DNA of 64,000 nucleotides from an uncultured Dorea sp. Its GTDB lineage: Bacteria > Bacillota > Clostridia > Lachnospirales > Lachnospiraceae. Location: the NCBI GenBank assembly GCA_910586965.1, contig CAJUMF010000008.1:1-64000 (forward strand). Reading direction: 5' to 3'. The position numbers and the translations under genes are program-made. Shown in pieces: positions 1 to 8,348 of the stretch (position 1 is the stretch's first letter; each line of letters starts with the position of its first letter). The notes under the pieces were generated by a model. The model had not been told where the DNA came from. It saw only the letters and a program-made list of their open reading frames with translations, and ran no database searches.

Positions 1-96
1 CAGATAACTCTTATTTTGAAAAAGGTCAAGGAATACGCTGTTTTTCGCGGTACGCTTTGCCATGACTTCCTGCGTCTGCTTTGTATCGTCCTGCAC
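1..96 (-). CDS. Rpn/PD-(D/E)XK family transposase-like nuclease, 5' fragment
   Basis: The frame runs off the left edge of the window; only the first 32 codons are present. The peptide contains AKRTAKNSVFLDLFQNKSYL, which I recognise as the usual N-terminus of Rpn-like PD-(D/E)XK nucleases that are multicopy in Lachnospiraceae. Family members are recombination-promoting DNA endonucleases. The GTG start at 94-96 has a GAGGTG ribosome site at about 102-107; an in-frame ATG at 61-63 preceded by AGGAAG is an alternative start. Catalytic residues lie outside the window, so activity cannot be judged. Confidence 0.6.
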   Translation of the reverse strand, partial: MQDDTKQTQEVMAKRTAKNSVFLDLFQNKSYL

Positions 97-162
97 TTTA
101 ACACCTCAATTTCTAAAAATCTGCGGCACAAGATACAGTAATCCTGCTCCTGCTATATTTTA

Positions 163-191
163 ATTATACAAAAAAAAGTCTGTCTTTACAA
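163..191 (-). promoter_or_regulatory. Candidate sigma-A promoter for the left-edge gene
   Basis: On the minus strand TTGTAA (186-191) is followed after 17 bp by TATAAT (163-168), upstream of the Rpn-like gene. The -10 is a perfect match and the -35 matches 4 of 6. This region otherwise holds no gene. Confidence 0.5.
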
Positions 192-228
192 TAAAATGCA
201 CATTAAGTCACCTATTCTCCGCCGCTTT

Positions 229-753
229 CTATCCGCCGGAGCATATTTTTTTCCGGAACATTATATAATAACAATTCAGTTCCAGATTACTGCATTCTCT
301 CTTATTCTCCGGCAGACATTTAAGCAGCCTTTCCCTGACCTCAGCGTCTGAAAGCTCCTCCCTGAGTTCCTCCTGGATTCCGTTCACATGCAGGAATTTT
401 CCGATTTCCTCCAATGCTGCGCCCAGCTTTCGTTTTTCTACAAGAAAATCCATATCATACCGGCTCTGGGCCTCCCACTCACTGAGCATTTCCGAATGGT
501 CATCCACCCAGTCCGTGAGGATGAGATTCGCCCCGTTATCAGATATCATCTTAATCAATTTCGGTATCTTATGTGTATTCGGCACGGTCACTCCTACACA
601 CTCTAAAGCGCCTTTGAGAATTTTTTCTACCGCTTGCTGCAGATGGTACGCTGCATTGTTCAGTATCATCTCGTCATTATACGGATTTCTCCAGATCATA
701 ACTGCCGTTTCGTAATCCATTTTCGCACTTCGGAACAATCTGATGTCACACAT
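229..753 (-). CDS. HEPN domain protein (toxin-like partner of MNT)
   Basis: 174 aa. The helical segment around AAYHLQQAVEKILKGALE (residues ~36-54) and the downstream PNTHKIPKLI are typical of HEPN proteins, all-helical domains that often act as RNases paired with a minimal nucleotidyltransferase. The gene follows the nucleotidyltransferase by 4 nt. I chose ATG at 751-753 because GAGAGGTGAG, which overlaps the upstream stop, sits just before it; the TTG five codons earlier lacks its own site. I do not see a clear R-x4-6-H catalytic motif, so it may be of the substrate-binding, non-RNase HEPN class. Function as a toxin-antitoxin pair is inferred from family and context. Confidence 0.75.
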   Translation of the reverse strand: MCDIRLFRSAKMDYETAVMIWRNPYNDEMILNNAAYHLQQAVEKILKGALECVGVTVPNTHKIPKLIKMISDNGANLILTDWVDDHSEMLSEWEAQSRYDMDFLVEKRKLGAALEEIGKFLHVNGIQEELREELSDAEVRERLLKCLPENKRECSNLELNCYYIMFRKKICSGG

Positions 754-757
754 TTTC

Positions 758-1102
758 TCACCTCTCAAATAGCAATAAACCTTTTTGCTCTATTTCCCGG
801 TACAGTCTGCTACCAGGCTGCAGATTTGTGATTATATCCGTTTCACAGTCCAGCTCCGGAACATATTCCAGCTTTTTTTCAGCATCATATTTTTCAATAT
901 AAAGGTCTATATCACTGTTGCTCCTGCACCGGAACTCAAGGGAACTTCCAAACAATACCAGTCTGCGGATGTTCTTGTCTTTGCCAAATTCCCCTATCAG
1001 TTTCTGCACTCTTCTCTGCTGAAGAGGATGTACCCTGTTCGCATTTTGGAACGCGACCCCATCCATAACAGGAAAATCCCACATATTTCTCATATTATCC
1101 AT
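758..1102 (-). CDS. Minimal nucleotidyltransferase (MNT), HEPN partner
   Basis: 114 aa, small pol-beta-like nucleotidyltransferase. LVLFGSSLEFRCRSNSDIDL (residues ~48-67) carries the GS...DxD signature: GSS for the nucleotide and DID for metal binding. Proteins of this class typically add AMP to a tyrosine of the partner HEPN toxin and so silence it. The third acidic residue is probably in CETDI (~residue 88). The start has GGGAGG at 1112-1117. Translationally coupled with the HEPN gene downstream. It is divergent from the ferredoxin operon. Confidence 0.8.
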   Translation of the reverse strand: MDNMRNMWDFPVMDGVAFQNANRVHPLQQRRVQKLIGEFGKDKNIRRLVLFGSSLEFRCRSNSDIDLYIEKYDAEKKLEYVPELDCETDIITNLQPGSRLYREIEQKGLLLFER

Positions 1103-1164
1103 AAATCCCGGCCTCCCTTTACCTTATCTTAACATCCCCGCTCGGAAAATACAACCCGCCCGAT

Positions 1165-1205
1165 GTGACTCCGTCACTGAACTTTCGCTCCCTCTCCGCT
1201 ATACT
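1165..1205 (+). promoter_or_regulatory. Promoter with Crp/Fnr-type palindrome for the ferredoxin operon
   Basis: GTGACtccGTCAC (1165-1177) is a perfect 5-bp inverted repeat with a 3-bp centre. A -10 hexamer TATACT lies at 1200-1205, giving a start near 1212, so the palindrome centre (1171) falls at about -41, the class II activator position for Crp/Fnr proteins. No good -35 is present, as expected for an activated promoter. The adjacent Crp/Fnr gene at 1999-2673 is the obvious candidate to bind here. Confidence 0.55.
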
Positions 1206-1230
1206 GGTAAAAAACAGGAGGAAACTCATT

Positions 1231-1425
1231 ATGGCAAAGAGAAAAGCAAGCATAGACATCCGGCAGTGCGTTGCCTGCGGATGCTGCATAAAGGTCTGCC
1301 CGAAAGGGGCGCTGTCCATACCCAAAGGCATCTATGCCGAAATCGACAAAAACTTATGCATCGGATGCGGGAAATGTGCAAAAGAATGTCCCGCAAGCAT
1401 TATCACAATGGAGGTGGCAGAATAA
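1231..1425 (+). CDS. 2x[4Fe-4S] ferredoxin
   Basis: 64 aa. Two C-x2-C-x2-C-x3-CP motifs (CVACGCCIKVCP and CIGCGKCAKECP) bind two [4Fe-4S] clusters, as in bacterial low-potential ferredoxins that carry electrons in the cytoplasm. The start is ATG at 1231 because AGGAGG at 1217-1222 is correctly spaced; an upstream in-frame ATG at 1165 lies in the promoter palindrome. The stop overlaps the next start (TAATG), so it is translationally coupled to the membrane Fe-S protein and probably acts with it in electron transfer. Confidence 0.9.
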   Translation: MAKRKASIDIRQCVACGCCIKVCPKGALSIPKGIYAEIDKNLCIGCGKCAKECPASIITMEVAE

Positions 1426-2018
1426 TGAGACAAAAAAAGAAATGGTACGATTACCTCTGGCTCTTCTCCCTCACCTATCTGGCCCTGGGATTTTTTAACA
1501 TCCTGTTCGCGTGGCTTGGGCTGCTCTGTTTCTTCATCCCGCTGATCATCGCGGTTGCAGGCGGCAATAAAGCCTACTGCAACAAATACTGCGGCAGAGG
1601 GCAGCTCTTCTCCCTGGTGGGAGGCAGATTCGGGCTCTCCCGGAAAAAAGACATCCCAAAATGGATGCGCTCCGGTTATTTCCGCTACGGATTTTTAATC
1701 TTCTTTTTTGTGATGTTCTTTCTCATGCTCTGGAACACTTACCTTGTATTCGCAGGGGCAAGGAGCCTTAAGACCGCTGTGACCCTGCTCTGGACATTCA
1801 AAGTGCCGTGGCACTGGGCATACCGCGGCACACTGTTCTCCGACGGCACGGCGCAGTTCGCATTCGGCTTTTACAGCGTGATGCTTACTTCCACCGTCCT
1901 CGGATTCCTCACGATGATTTTATTCAAGCCCCGCTCCTGGTGCGTATACTGCCCCATGGGAACGATGACGCAGCTTATCTGCAAAGCAAAGAACGCCTCT
2001 ACAAAGCCAGTTTCCTGA
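1425..2018 (+). CDS. Membrane 4Fe-4S polyferredoxin-like protein (NapH/NosR type)
   Basis: 197 aa with about four hydrophobic segments (residues ~8-25, 28-45, 82-100, 142-165). Cysteine motifs AYCNKYCGRGQLF (~50-62) and WCVYCPMGTMTQLIC (~173-187) resemble the C-x3-CxxG and C-x2-CP motifs of NapH/NosR-type membrane electron carriers. It starts by TAATG overlap with the ferredoxin gene; GGAGGTGG at 1410-1417 is its ribosome site. The two proteins likely form a small membrane-bound electron-transfer module; donor and acceptor are unknown. The 3' end overlaps the convergent Crp/Fnr gene by 20 nt. Confidence 0.75.
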   Translation: MRQKKKWYDYLWLFSLTYLALGFFNILFAWLGLLCFFIPLIIAVAGGNKAYCNKYCGRGQLFSLVGGRFGLSRKKDIPKWMRSGYFRYGFLIFFFVMFFLMLWNTYLVFAGARSLKTAVTLLWTFKVPWHWAYRGTLFSDGTAQFAFGFYSVMLTSTVLGFLTMILFKPRSWCVYCPMGTMTQLICKAKNASTKPVS

Positions 2019-2673
2019 GACGTTTCTTATCGATGATCTTAATCCCGCCCCGGGAGACTTCCACGAGCCCTTCCCCGGCAAAATACTTCAGCACCCTCGA
2101 CACCACCTCGCGGGCAGACCCCATATAACGGGCAATCTGCCCGTGGGTCAGCAAAATCGTGTCAGACCCGGTCCTTGCCGATTCATCCGACAGAAAGATG
2201 GCAAGCCGCCTGTCCATGCTCATAAAAAGAATCTGCTGCATCACCCACATCACATCCGAAAAACGGCTGACGGCAGTCTCAAGGGCAAATATCTTCACGC
2301 ACGGATTCCGCTCCGAGACGGCGGCAAACGCCGCCCCGCCGATTACACAGCACTCGCTGTCCTCCTCCGCATCCACAAACACATCGAAAGTGACGGCAGA
2401 AAGCACGCAGGAGGCAGAAAGCATACACATGTCGCCCCGGTGCAGCCGGTACAGCGTGATATCCCTGCCCTCCTCCGACATCATATAAAGCCTTAAGCTC
2501 CCCGACCGGACAAAGATTACGCCGGAGCAGTCATTCCCGTCGTGGATGTGCGCTCCCTTTTTGTAGGCAAAAACGCCGGAATTCCGACAGATATACTCTC
2601 TGTCGGAATCCGGTATCTCCTCCCAAAAAGGAAGTATTTCTTTAAAATCTTGTTCCAATCTTGTTCCTTCCAT
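1999..2673 (-). CDS. Crp/Fnr family transcriptional regulator
   Basis: 224 aa. An N-terminal cyclic-nucleotide-binding-like beta-barrel (residues ~15-130, KKGAHIHDGND...IFVRSGSLRLY) is followed by a dimer helix and a winged-helix DNA-binding domain (~150-224). The recognition helix reads SAREVVSRVLK, keeping R, E and R at the positions that read GTGA half-sites in Crp. No N-terminal cysteine cluster is seen, so it is not a classical Fnr oxygen sensor. GGGGGAG precedes the ATG. Convergent with the ferredoxin/membrane Fe-S operon and the likely regulator of it through the palindrome at 1165-1177; the effector is unknown. Confidence 0.85.
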   Translation of the reverse strand: MEGTRLEQDFKEILPFWEEIPDSDREYICRNSGVFAYKKGAHIHDGNDCSGVIFVRSGSLRLYMMSEEGRDITLYRLHRGDMCMLSASCVLSAVTFDVFVDAEEDSECCVIGGAAFAAVSERNPCVKIFALETAVSRFSDVMWVMQQILFMSMDRRLAIFLSDESARTGSDTILLTHGQIARYMGSAREVVSRVLKYFAGEGLVEVSRGGIKIIDKKRLRKLAL

Positions 2674-2697
2674 ACTGATACTCCCCCTCTCCCAGGA

Positions 2698-5406
2698 TTA
2701 ATACGGCATATCCGGCCTCGACGCCTGGGAAAATGAAATCCCAATATCATTTTTCTTCATAAACAAAAGTCCGAAAGCCCCGGCTCCGCAATTGCTGGCA
2801 ATCGCGGAAGACGCCTTTTGCAGATAGACCCTCTCAAAGGGGCAGTACTGCCTCACCAGATATTCAATATACTGAAGTTTATTCTCATCCAGCCCCGCAT
2901 ATGTGATAAACAGGATGCGGCGGTCAATATTCCGGGCATCCCGGAACACTTTCCGGACATATTTTTTCGCAGACCTGGTGAAATCTCCAAGCACCATATT
3001 ACCCACGACCATCCTGCCTTTTTTCAGCATGATGACCGGATGCAGGAGCAGCGCGTCGCAGACAACCTCTATCCTCTTGGATATCTTCCCTGCCTGGCAC
3101 ATCCTGTGGGTACTGTCAATGATAAAAGCCGAGGAAATGTAACTTCTGAGCCTTCTCACAGTCTCCGCAATCTCCTCCTTGGAGGCATACCTTTCCGCCA
3201 TAGACGCCGCGTACAGCACCGCCAGGCCCAGGCTGCTGGACAGATGGCAGGAATCGACCACCGTGACATTCTCAAAAGACTTCGCAGCCTCAAGGGCATT
3301 CTGATATCCCTTGCTGACATTCTTTGCCATAGTGATATGCACCACATTCTGCGCCTCGGTAAGCCGGTCTGCAAAAAACTGCTCATAGTCCTCCACTTCC
3401 GGAGCCTGGGAAAAGCCGTCGTCACCCTCCGCCACATGATACAGAAGTTCATCCGCCGTAAGCTCCAGCTCATCCAAAAACCGCCCCTGCTCCGTACAGA
3501 CATAGTACGGGCAGACAGAGATGCCGAACTCCTTCCTGAGAGACTCCGGAAGGTCGCACACACTGTCCGTCGTAATCATAAGAGAACGCCTTTTCGCCTG
3601 TTCAAAGATTAAAATATCCTTTCCAATCTCAGACTGGCTCGCCTCCTCATTGAGTTTCACCAGCTCCCTGGGAAGGATGCTCAGCACGGCAGCCTCAAGC
3701 AAAGCGCCGCTGACCGGCTTTGCCAGATAGCCGTCGAACCCTTCCTTCCGGTAAACCTGCTGGTTGTCACTCCCCGCATTGGCTGTCAGGGCGATGACAG
3801 GCACATCCAGGCACATCCCTCCCGGCTGCCTCCGCAGCTCATGGAAACACTGGATTCCGTCCATCTCCGGCATCATATGGTCCATCAGGATGCCGTCATA
3901 ATGCTGGATCTGCGTCTTCTGGAGGCACTCCTCCCCGCTCGATGCGGTATCAATCTGAATCTGCGTCTCCGAGAGGAGCTTACGCACCACCACCAGGTTC
4001 ATGTCATTGTCATCCACCACAAGTATGTGCGCGTCCGGCGCCTCAAAGCTCTGTTTATACTGCTCCCCGTCACGGACTTTCGCGCGGGAGGTCAGCGTAA
4101 ACGTCCCGAGCTCGGCATCGTCTATAATATCCTGTTCCAGCACCACCGTAAATTTCGAGCCCTTCGTATACACGCTGTCAACGCTGATTCTTCCTCCCAT
4201 CAGCTCCACAAGCTGCTGGACGATGCTCAGCCCCAGCCCGGTGCCTTCGATATGGCGGTTCTTCTCCTCATCCACCCGCCGGAACGCATTGAAGATATAG
4301 GGGATATTTTCCTTCTTCACTCCCTGCCCGGTGTCCTCCACCATGTACCAGACGCGCACTCTGTTGAGGGTCAGGCGCTCGCACCGGACAGAAAGCATGA
4401 CAGAGCCCTCGCTTGTATATTTCACGGCATTGTTGAGAAGGTTTATCAGCACCTGCTTGATCCGCACCTCGTCGCCGCAGAGCATACTGGGAATCGACGG
4501 GTCTACCAGAAGTTTAAATTCCAGCCCTTTCTCCCTCGCCTTGATCCAGATCATATTGACAATCTCCGAGAAAACCTTGCCCGTTTCATAGGAGACATTC
4601 ACAATCTCCATCTTCCCGGATTTTATCTTGGACAGATCCAGGATATCATTGATCAGCGTCAAAAGCATCTTGCTGGCGCCCTGGATATTCCTGGCATTCT
4701 CAGCCACATCCTCCGGGATGTCGCCCCGCAGTATGATCTCATTCAGCCCGATGATCGTATTGATCGGCGTCCGGATCTCGTGGCTCATGCTGGAAAAAAA
4801 GCGATTCTCCGCCCGGTTCAGCTCCTCAATCTCCTTCTTCTGCCGCCTGGAAAGCTCATTTTCCTCCTCGTAAAGCCTGTTCAGGAAGATCAGCAGCACG
4901 CTGGTCAAAAGCCCTACCAGAATCACCGAATACGCGGAGTCAAAAAACGAATGCCTCGCCGTATTATTTGCAACAAACTGCGGAAACTCAAAAGCCACAT
5001 AATAGCAGAGCAGCGTCTCTATCGTACACAAAATAAAAAACACGACTTTCCGCTTTCCCACAAGGGTAATGCTGATGTAGATGAAAAAAATCACAAGCCA
5101 TTCCGGAACCCCGCTGTAAAAGCCGCCCGCCGTAAAAAAACTGAACGGAAAAAGGAACAGGATCAGCACCGCGATGACAGTGGCCCCCCTGTTGATACAG
5201 TCCATACAATTCTTTTTGATGCTGAACCTCACAATCGCCGCCATAAACACAAGGCTCACAGCCAGCACGACCCAGTTGAGCACACTTCTTCCCATGGGCA
5301 GCGCAAATGCCGCCGCAATCATGCAGCCCCCCGTCGCAATCTGGTACAGGCGCTCCCTCAGGCTGGTCTTATGGTCAAAGATGGTGTCAAACCATTTTTT
5401 AATCAC
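2698..5406 (-). CDS. Hybrid sensor histidine kinase fused to a C-terminal DegV domain
   Basis: 902 aa from GTG at 5404-5406, chosen because GAGAGGAGGAGA lies directly upstream; a longer TTG start would translate that ribosome site. Order: six or so membrane helices (1-185), HisKA with phospho-acceptor His in FFSSMSHEIRTPIN (~209), HATPase (N box NLLNNAVKYT, DTGQGV, GTGLGLS), receiver with Asp in GILMDHMMPEMDG (~507), then from ~609 a nearly complete DegV (EDD) fold: TTDSVCDLP, SQAPEVEDY, VVDSCHLSSSLGLAV, AGKISKRI and a terminal CGAGAFGLLF. DegV proteins bind fatty acids and, in Fak systems, present them to a kinase. The fusion suggests lipid-linked sensing or output, which is inference. Last gene of a three-gene phosphorelay operon. 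Confidence 0.88.
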   Translation of the reverse strand: MIKKWFDTIFDHKTSLRERLYQIATGGCMIAAAFALPMGRSVLNWVVLAVSLVFMAAIVRFSIKKNCMDCINRGATVIAVLILFLFPFSFFTAGGFYSGVPEWLVIFFIYISITLVGKRKVVFFILCTIETLLCYYVAFEFPQFVANNTARHSFFDSAYSVILVGLLTSVLLIFLNRLYEEENELSRRQKKEIEELNRAENRFFSSMSHEIRTPINTIIGLNEIILRGDIPEDVAENARNIQGASKMLLTLINDILDLSKIKSGKMEIVNVSYETGKVFSEIVNMIWIKAREKGLEFKLLVDPSIPSMLCGDEVRIKQVLINLLNNAVKYTSEGSVMLSVRCERLTLNRVRVWYMVEDTGQGVKKENIPYIFNAFRRVDEEKNRHIEGTGLGLSIVQQLVELMGGRISVDSVYTKGSKFTVVLEQDIIDDAELGTFTLTSRAKVRDGEQYKQSFEAPDAHILVVDDNDMNLVVVRKLLSETQIQIDTASSGEECLQKTQIQHYDGILMDHMMPEMDGIQCFHELRRQPGGMCLDVPVIALTANAGSDNQQVYRKEGFDGYLAKPVSGALLEAAVLSILPRELVKLNEEASQSEIGKDILIFEQAKRRSLMITTDSVCDLPESLRKEFGISVCPYYVCTEQGRFLDELELTADELLYHVAEGDDGFSQAPEVEDYEQFFADRLTEAQNVVHITMAKNVSKGYQNALEAAKSFENVTVVDSCHLSSSLGLAVLYAASMAERYASKEEIAETVRRLRSYISSAFIIDSTHRMCQAGKISKRIEVVCDALLLHPVIMLKKGRMVVGNMVLGDFTRSAKKYVRKVFRDARNIDRRILFITYAGLDENKLQYIEYLVRQYCPFERVYLQKASSAIASNCGAGAFGLLFMKKNDIGISFSQASRPDMPY

Positions 5407-5438
5407 GCAATGTCTCCTCCTCTCAAGATGCAAAAAAT

Positions 5439-7898
5439 CTATAACCCGGCAATGCTTTCGCAGACTTCCTCATGCATACGCAGAAGTTCCGCATGATTCT
5501 TACGGATATAATCGATATCCCCTTTCTTCCCCGCCTGCTCCAGCGCCTTTGCGCGCTCCGAAAGATATTCCGCCCCAATGGTCAGCGACGTGCTCTTCAA
5601 GGCATGGACCTTCACCGCATAGTCCTCCCAGTTTTCCGCCTCGTACAGAGAGATAAGCTCCTCCCTCTTTTCTATGCTCTGGTCATAGTACATCCGCAGC
5701 ATTTCCAGATAAAATGTCTCATCCCCGCAGCAGTAGTCAAGCCCAAGCTTTGAATTGATGCCCACCTCCGAAAGGACGTCAAAGGGATTGAAAGGCTGCT
5801 CTGACACTTCCGGCACCAGGTCCTCCGCCACAGGCTCCTCGCCGTACCGTATAAATTCCTTGGGCAGGACCCTGCGGAGCACCCGCTCCAAAGTCGCCCG
5901 CTCAATCGGTTTCGGTATGAACTCCGAAAATCCCTCATTCCGGAACATCTCCCTGGCGCCGCTGATCGTATTGGCAGTGAGGGCGATTACCGGCAGCTCC
6001 TGATAGATGCCGCCATGGAGCAGACGGATGCGCCTTAACGCCTCCACGCCGTCCATCCCCGGCATCATATGGTCAAGGAAAATAATATCATAAGGCTTTG
6101 CCGCACACAGCTCTACCGCCTCTTTCCCGCTCAGGCAGGTGTCCACCTCTATTCCGTAACTTCCCAGGACGCCCTTTGCCACCACAAGGTTCATCTCCTC
6201 GTCATCCACGGCAAGCGCCCTTACACCCATGCAGTAGAACGGTTTCCTGCCCGCATTCTGCGCCTCCTCAAATCCGTTTTCCTGCAGCTCGCCGTTCAAA
6301 AGATTCACCACAGAAAGGGCAAAGAACGGCTTTCGTATCATCAGCAGCCTGCTGTTCCTGCTCAGCGCATAATCCCTCTCGGCAATCACCACGACCCGCA
6401 GCGTCTCCGCCAGCTCCTCATAATACACGCGGTTCTCCTCATATTCCGCCTGCGCGATAAACACATGGGTCAGCTTATGGGTGCGCTGCAATTTCAGCAG
6501 CCCCTCAAAATTGTGGACCTGGTATCCTTCCAGCCCAAGCCCCTCCACCAGATGGAAGATGAGCCTGTCATAATACTCCCTGACCTCGTCGCAGCTATAT
6601 TTGTCCGGCCTGAAATAACATGCGATGCAGATTTTATCCACATTGGCAACCGACATGCACGGCGTATCGTCCGCCACTCCCTGAGGCAGCGTTATATGGG
6701 CCTGCAGGCCGCGCTGCCCCTTGCTCTCAAAATGGATAAAGCCGCCCATGGCATGGAGAAGGCCCCTGGCAATGGGAATCCCAAGCCCCAAGCCGCTGGA
6801 AAAACGGTTGCTCCCGCTGTCCGCCTGATAAAACTCGTCATAGATCCGTGCAAGCTGAGGCTCTGTCATGCCAATCCCCGTATCGTACACATCTATGACA
6901 AGATTGACCCCATAACTCTCCCGGCGGAACTCAATGCAGACATTGATGCCCCCCTCTTCCGTATATTTGATGGAATTTTCCAGCAATATCTTAAGCACAT
7001 GGGAGAGCTTTTCCGAGTCTCCCACAAGCACCGACGGCATCTTCAAATCCATGTCAAACACAATCTCGAGCTGCTGCCGCCCGCTCTGCACCGCCGTCAT
7101 GGTAATCACATCATTGAGTACCGACGTGATCATGTACTCCTCTTTCGCCGGAGCCAGCGTACCCTCCGCAATCTCCGTATAATCAAGGATATTGTTGATC
7201 TGGCTGGACAGGCGTTTCCCTGCCGTCTGTATCGAAAATATGTCATCCCTGACTTCGGGAGACATATTTTTCTCAAGCACTACCTCGCTGATTCCAAGCA
7301 CCATATTGATGGGCGTCCTAAGCTCATGGGATACGTTGGAGAGAAAGTCCGCGTTCTGCTGCCCTACAATCTCAAGCTGCTCCGCCACCTTGTCATATCT
7401 CCTCCTGGCCTCCAGCCTTCTGTTGATCCGGTATCTTGCAATCGCCGCCGCGCCTGCCGCCACCATGAGCCCGATCATCAGATGTATCGCATCCCGGATT
7501 CCTATAGAATCCGAAAATGTATGAAGGACAAAAATGTGGTATAAAAGCTGCATCCCATACAGGACTACCGTCATATACACCAGCCTCCTGCTGTCCAGCA
7601 TGGAAAAGACAAGGATCATGATACACACCACGGCGGGAAGGTCAGAAAAACTTTCTATATGTACTCCGAAAAAGAAAAACTCAACGATAATGACCCCGGC
7701 GCACAGATTTTCATAGTGCGCCTGGGAACCTACTTTTCCGATGTGAAGGCACCATACGCCGAACATGCCGAACACGATCAAAGGGATCATCCATATCTCC
7801 CACGACATGGCAATCGTAATTAGAGCCAGCATCACGCTGAAAACGCTGACAATGCTGGCCAAAAGCAGATATTTGCTCGTCTGCCCCTCTGTTCTCAT
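5439..7898 (-). CDS. Hybrid sensor histidine kinase with receiver and HPt domains
   Basis: 819 aa. Six membrane helices (~8-160), HisKA with His in FLSNVSHELRTPIN (~191), HATPase with LLENSIKYTEEG, DTGIGM and GLGLGIPIA, an extra alpha/beta segment (~390-530) that looks like a degenerate receiver, a true receiver with Asp in IIFLDHMMPGMDG (~606), and a C-terminal HPt with His in VHALKSTSLTIG (~764). This gives a complete His-Asp-His chain for phosphotransfer, probably to the stand-alone receiver encoded just upstream. The start codon shares one base with that gene's stop (TAATG), indicating coupled translation. The stimulus is unknown. Confidence 0.88.
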   Translation of the reverse strand: MRTEGQTSKYLLLASIVSVFSVMLALITIAMSWEIWMIPLIVFGMFGVWCLHIGKVGSQAHYENLCAGVIIVEFFFFGVHIESFSDLPAVVCIMILVFSMLDSRRLVYMTVVLYGMQLLYHIFVLHTFSDSIGIRDAIHLMIGLMVAAGAAAIARYRINRRLEARRRYDKVAEQLEIVGQQNADFLSNVSHELRTPINMVLGISEVVLEKNMSPEVRDDIFSIQTAGKRLSSQINNILDYTEIAEGTLAPAKEEYMITSVLNDVITMTAVQSGRQQLEIVFDMDLKMPSVLVGDSEKLSHVLKILLENSIKYTEEGGINVCIEFRRESYGVNLVIDVYDTGIGMTEPQLARIYDEFYQADSGSNRFSSGLGLGIPIARGLLHAMGGFIHFESKGQRGLQAHITLPQGVADDTPCMSVANVDKICIACYFRPDKYSCDEVREYYDRLIFHLVEGLGLEGYQVHNFEGLLKLQRTHKLTHVFIAQAEYEENRVYYEELAETLRVVVIAERDYALSRNSRLLMIRKPFFALSVVNLLNGELQENGFEEAQNAGRKPFYCMGVRALAVDDEEMNLVVAKGVLGSYGIEVDTCLSGKEAVELCAAKPYDIIFLDHMMPGMDGVEALRRIRLLHGGIYQELPVIALTANTISGAREMFRNEGFSEFIPKPIERATLERVLRRVLPKEFIRYGEEPVAEDLVPEVSEQPFNPFDVLSEVGINSKLGLDYCCGDETFYLEMLRMYYDQSIEKREELISLYEAENWEDYAVKVHALKSTSLTIGAEYLSERAKALEQAGKKGDIDYIRKNHAELLRMHEEVCESIAGL

Positions 7899-8257
7899 TA
7901 CTCCTCAAACTCCTTTGCAACCCGTTTCAAAAGCTCCTGCGGCTGGAACGGTTTCTTCAGATAATTAACTGCCCCCAGCCTGATCGCGCTCATCACGTCG
8001 TCCTCATGCCCCGACGCCGTGAGGAAGATCACGGGAACCTCCACAGAGTTCTCTTTCATGTGTTCAAAAGTCTCGATGCCATTCATCTTCGGCATCGCAA
8101 TGTCGAGAAGAACCAGGTCTATCTTTTCATTCCTGAGTATGTAAAGCGCCTTCTCCCCGGATTCAGCAAGAACTATTTCATAGTACTTCTCCAGTATCAT
8201 CTTGGTTCTCATCAAGTTCATCGTGTCATCGTCCACTACTAAAATACGTTTCTGCAT
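7898..8257 (-). CDS. Single-domain response regulator (CheY-like receiver)
   Basis: 119 aa, one receiver domain and nothing else. RILVVDDD supplies the acidic pocket, D52 in LVLLDIAMPKMNG is the phosphorylation site, T~80 (IFLTASG) and K~102 (LKKPF) complete the active site. AGGAGG precedes the ATG. It is the first gene of the operon with the two hybrid kinases. With no DNA-binding or enzymatic domain it probably shuttles phosphate between kinases or acts by protein contact, as Spo0F and CheY do. Confidence 0.9.
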   Translation of the reverse strand: MQKRILVVDDDTMNLMRTKMILEKYYEIVLAESGEKALYILRNEKIDLVLLDIAMPKMNGIETFEHMKENSVEVPVIFLTASGHEDDVMSAIRLGAVNYLKKPFQPQELLKRVAKEFEE

Positions 8258-8309
8258 ACATCTGCCTCCTGTTCACTCTCTTAAGAATTCCTTGAATCCT
8301 TGCAAATTT

Positions 8310-8338
8310 ATTTTAAAACAGGCCAGCAATAAAATCAA
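8310..8338 (-). promoter_or_regulatory. Promoter of the phosphorelay operon
   Basis: Minus strand TTGATT (8333-8338), 17-bp spacer, TAAAAT (8310-8315), about 50 bp upstream of the response-regulator start. Good sigma-A match. Confidence 0.6.
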
Positions 8339-8348
8339 GCATAACTGA

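Noticed and set aside
3841..5496. 551-codon open frame on the plus strand
   Set aside because: Opposite the hybrid kinase; it is a product of the GC-rich third codon positions, has no family resemblance and no suitable ribosome site.
6069..7544. 491-codon open frame on the plus strand
   Set aside because: Antisense to the second kinase, with arginine/histidine/leucine-rich content typical of a shadow frame.
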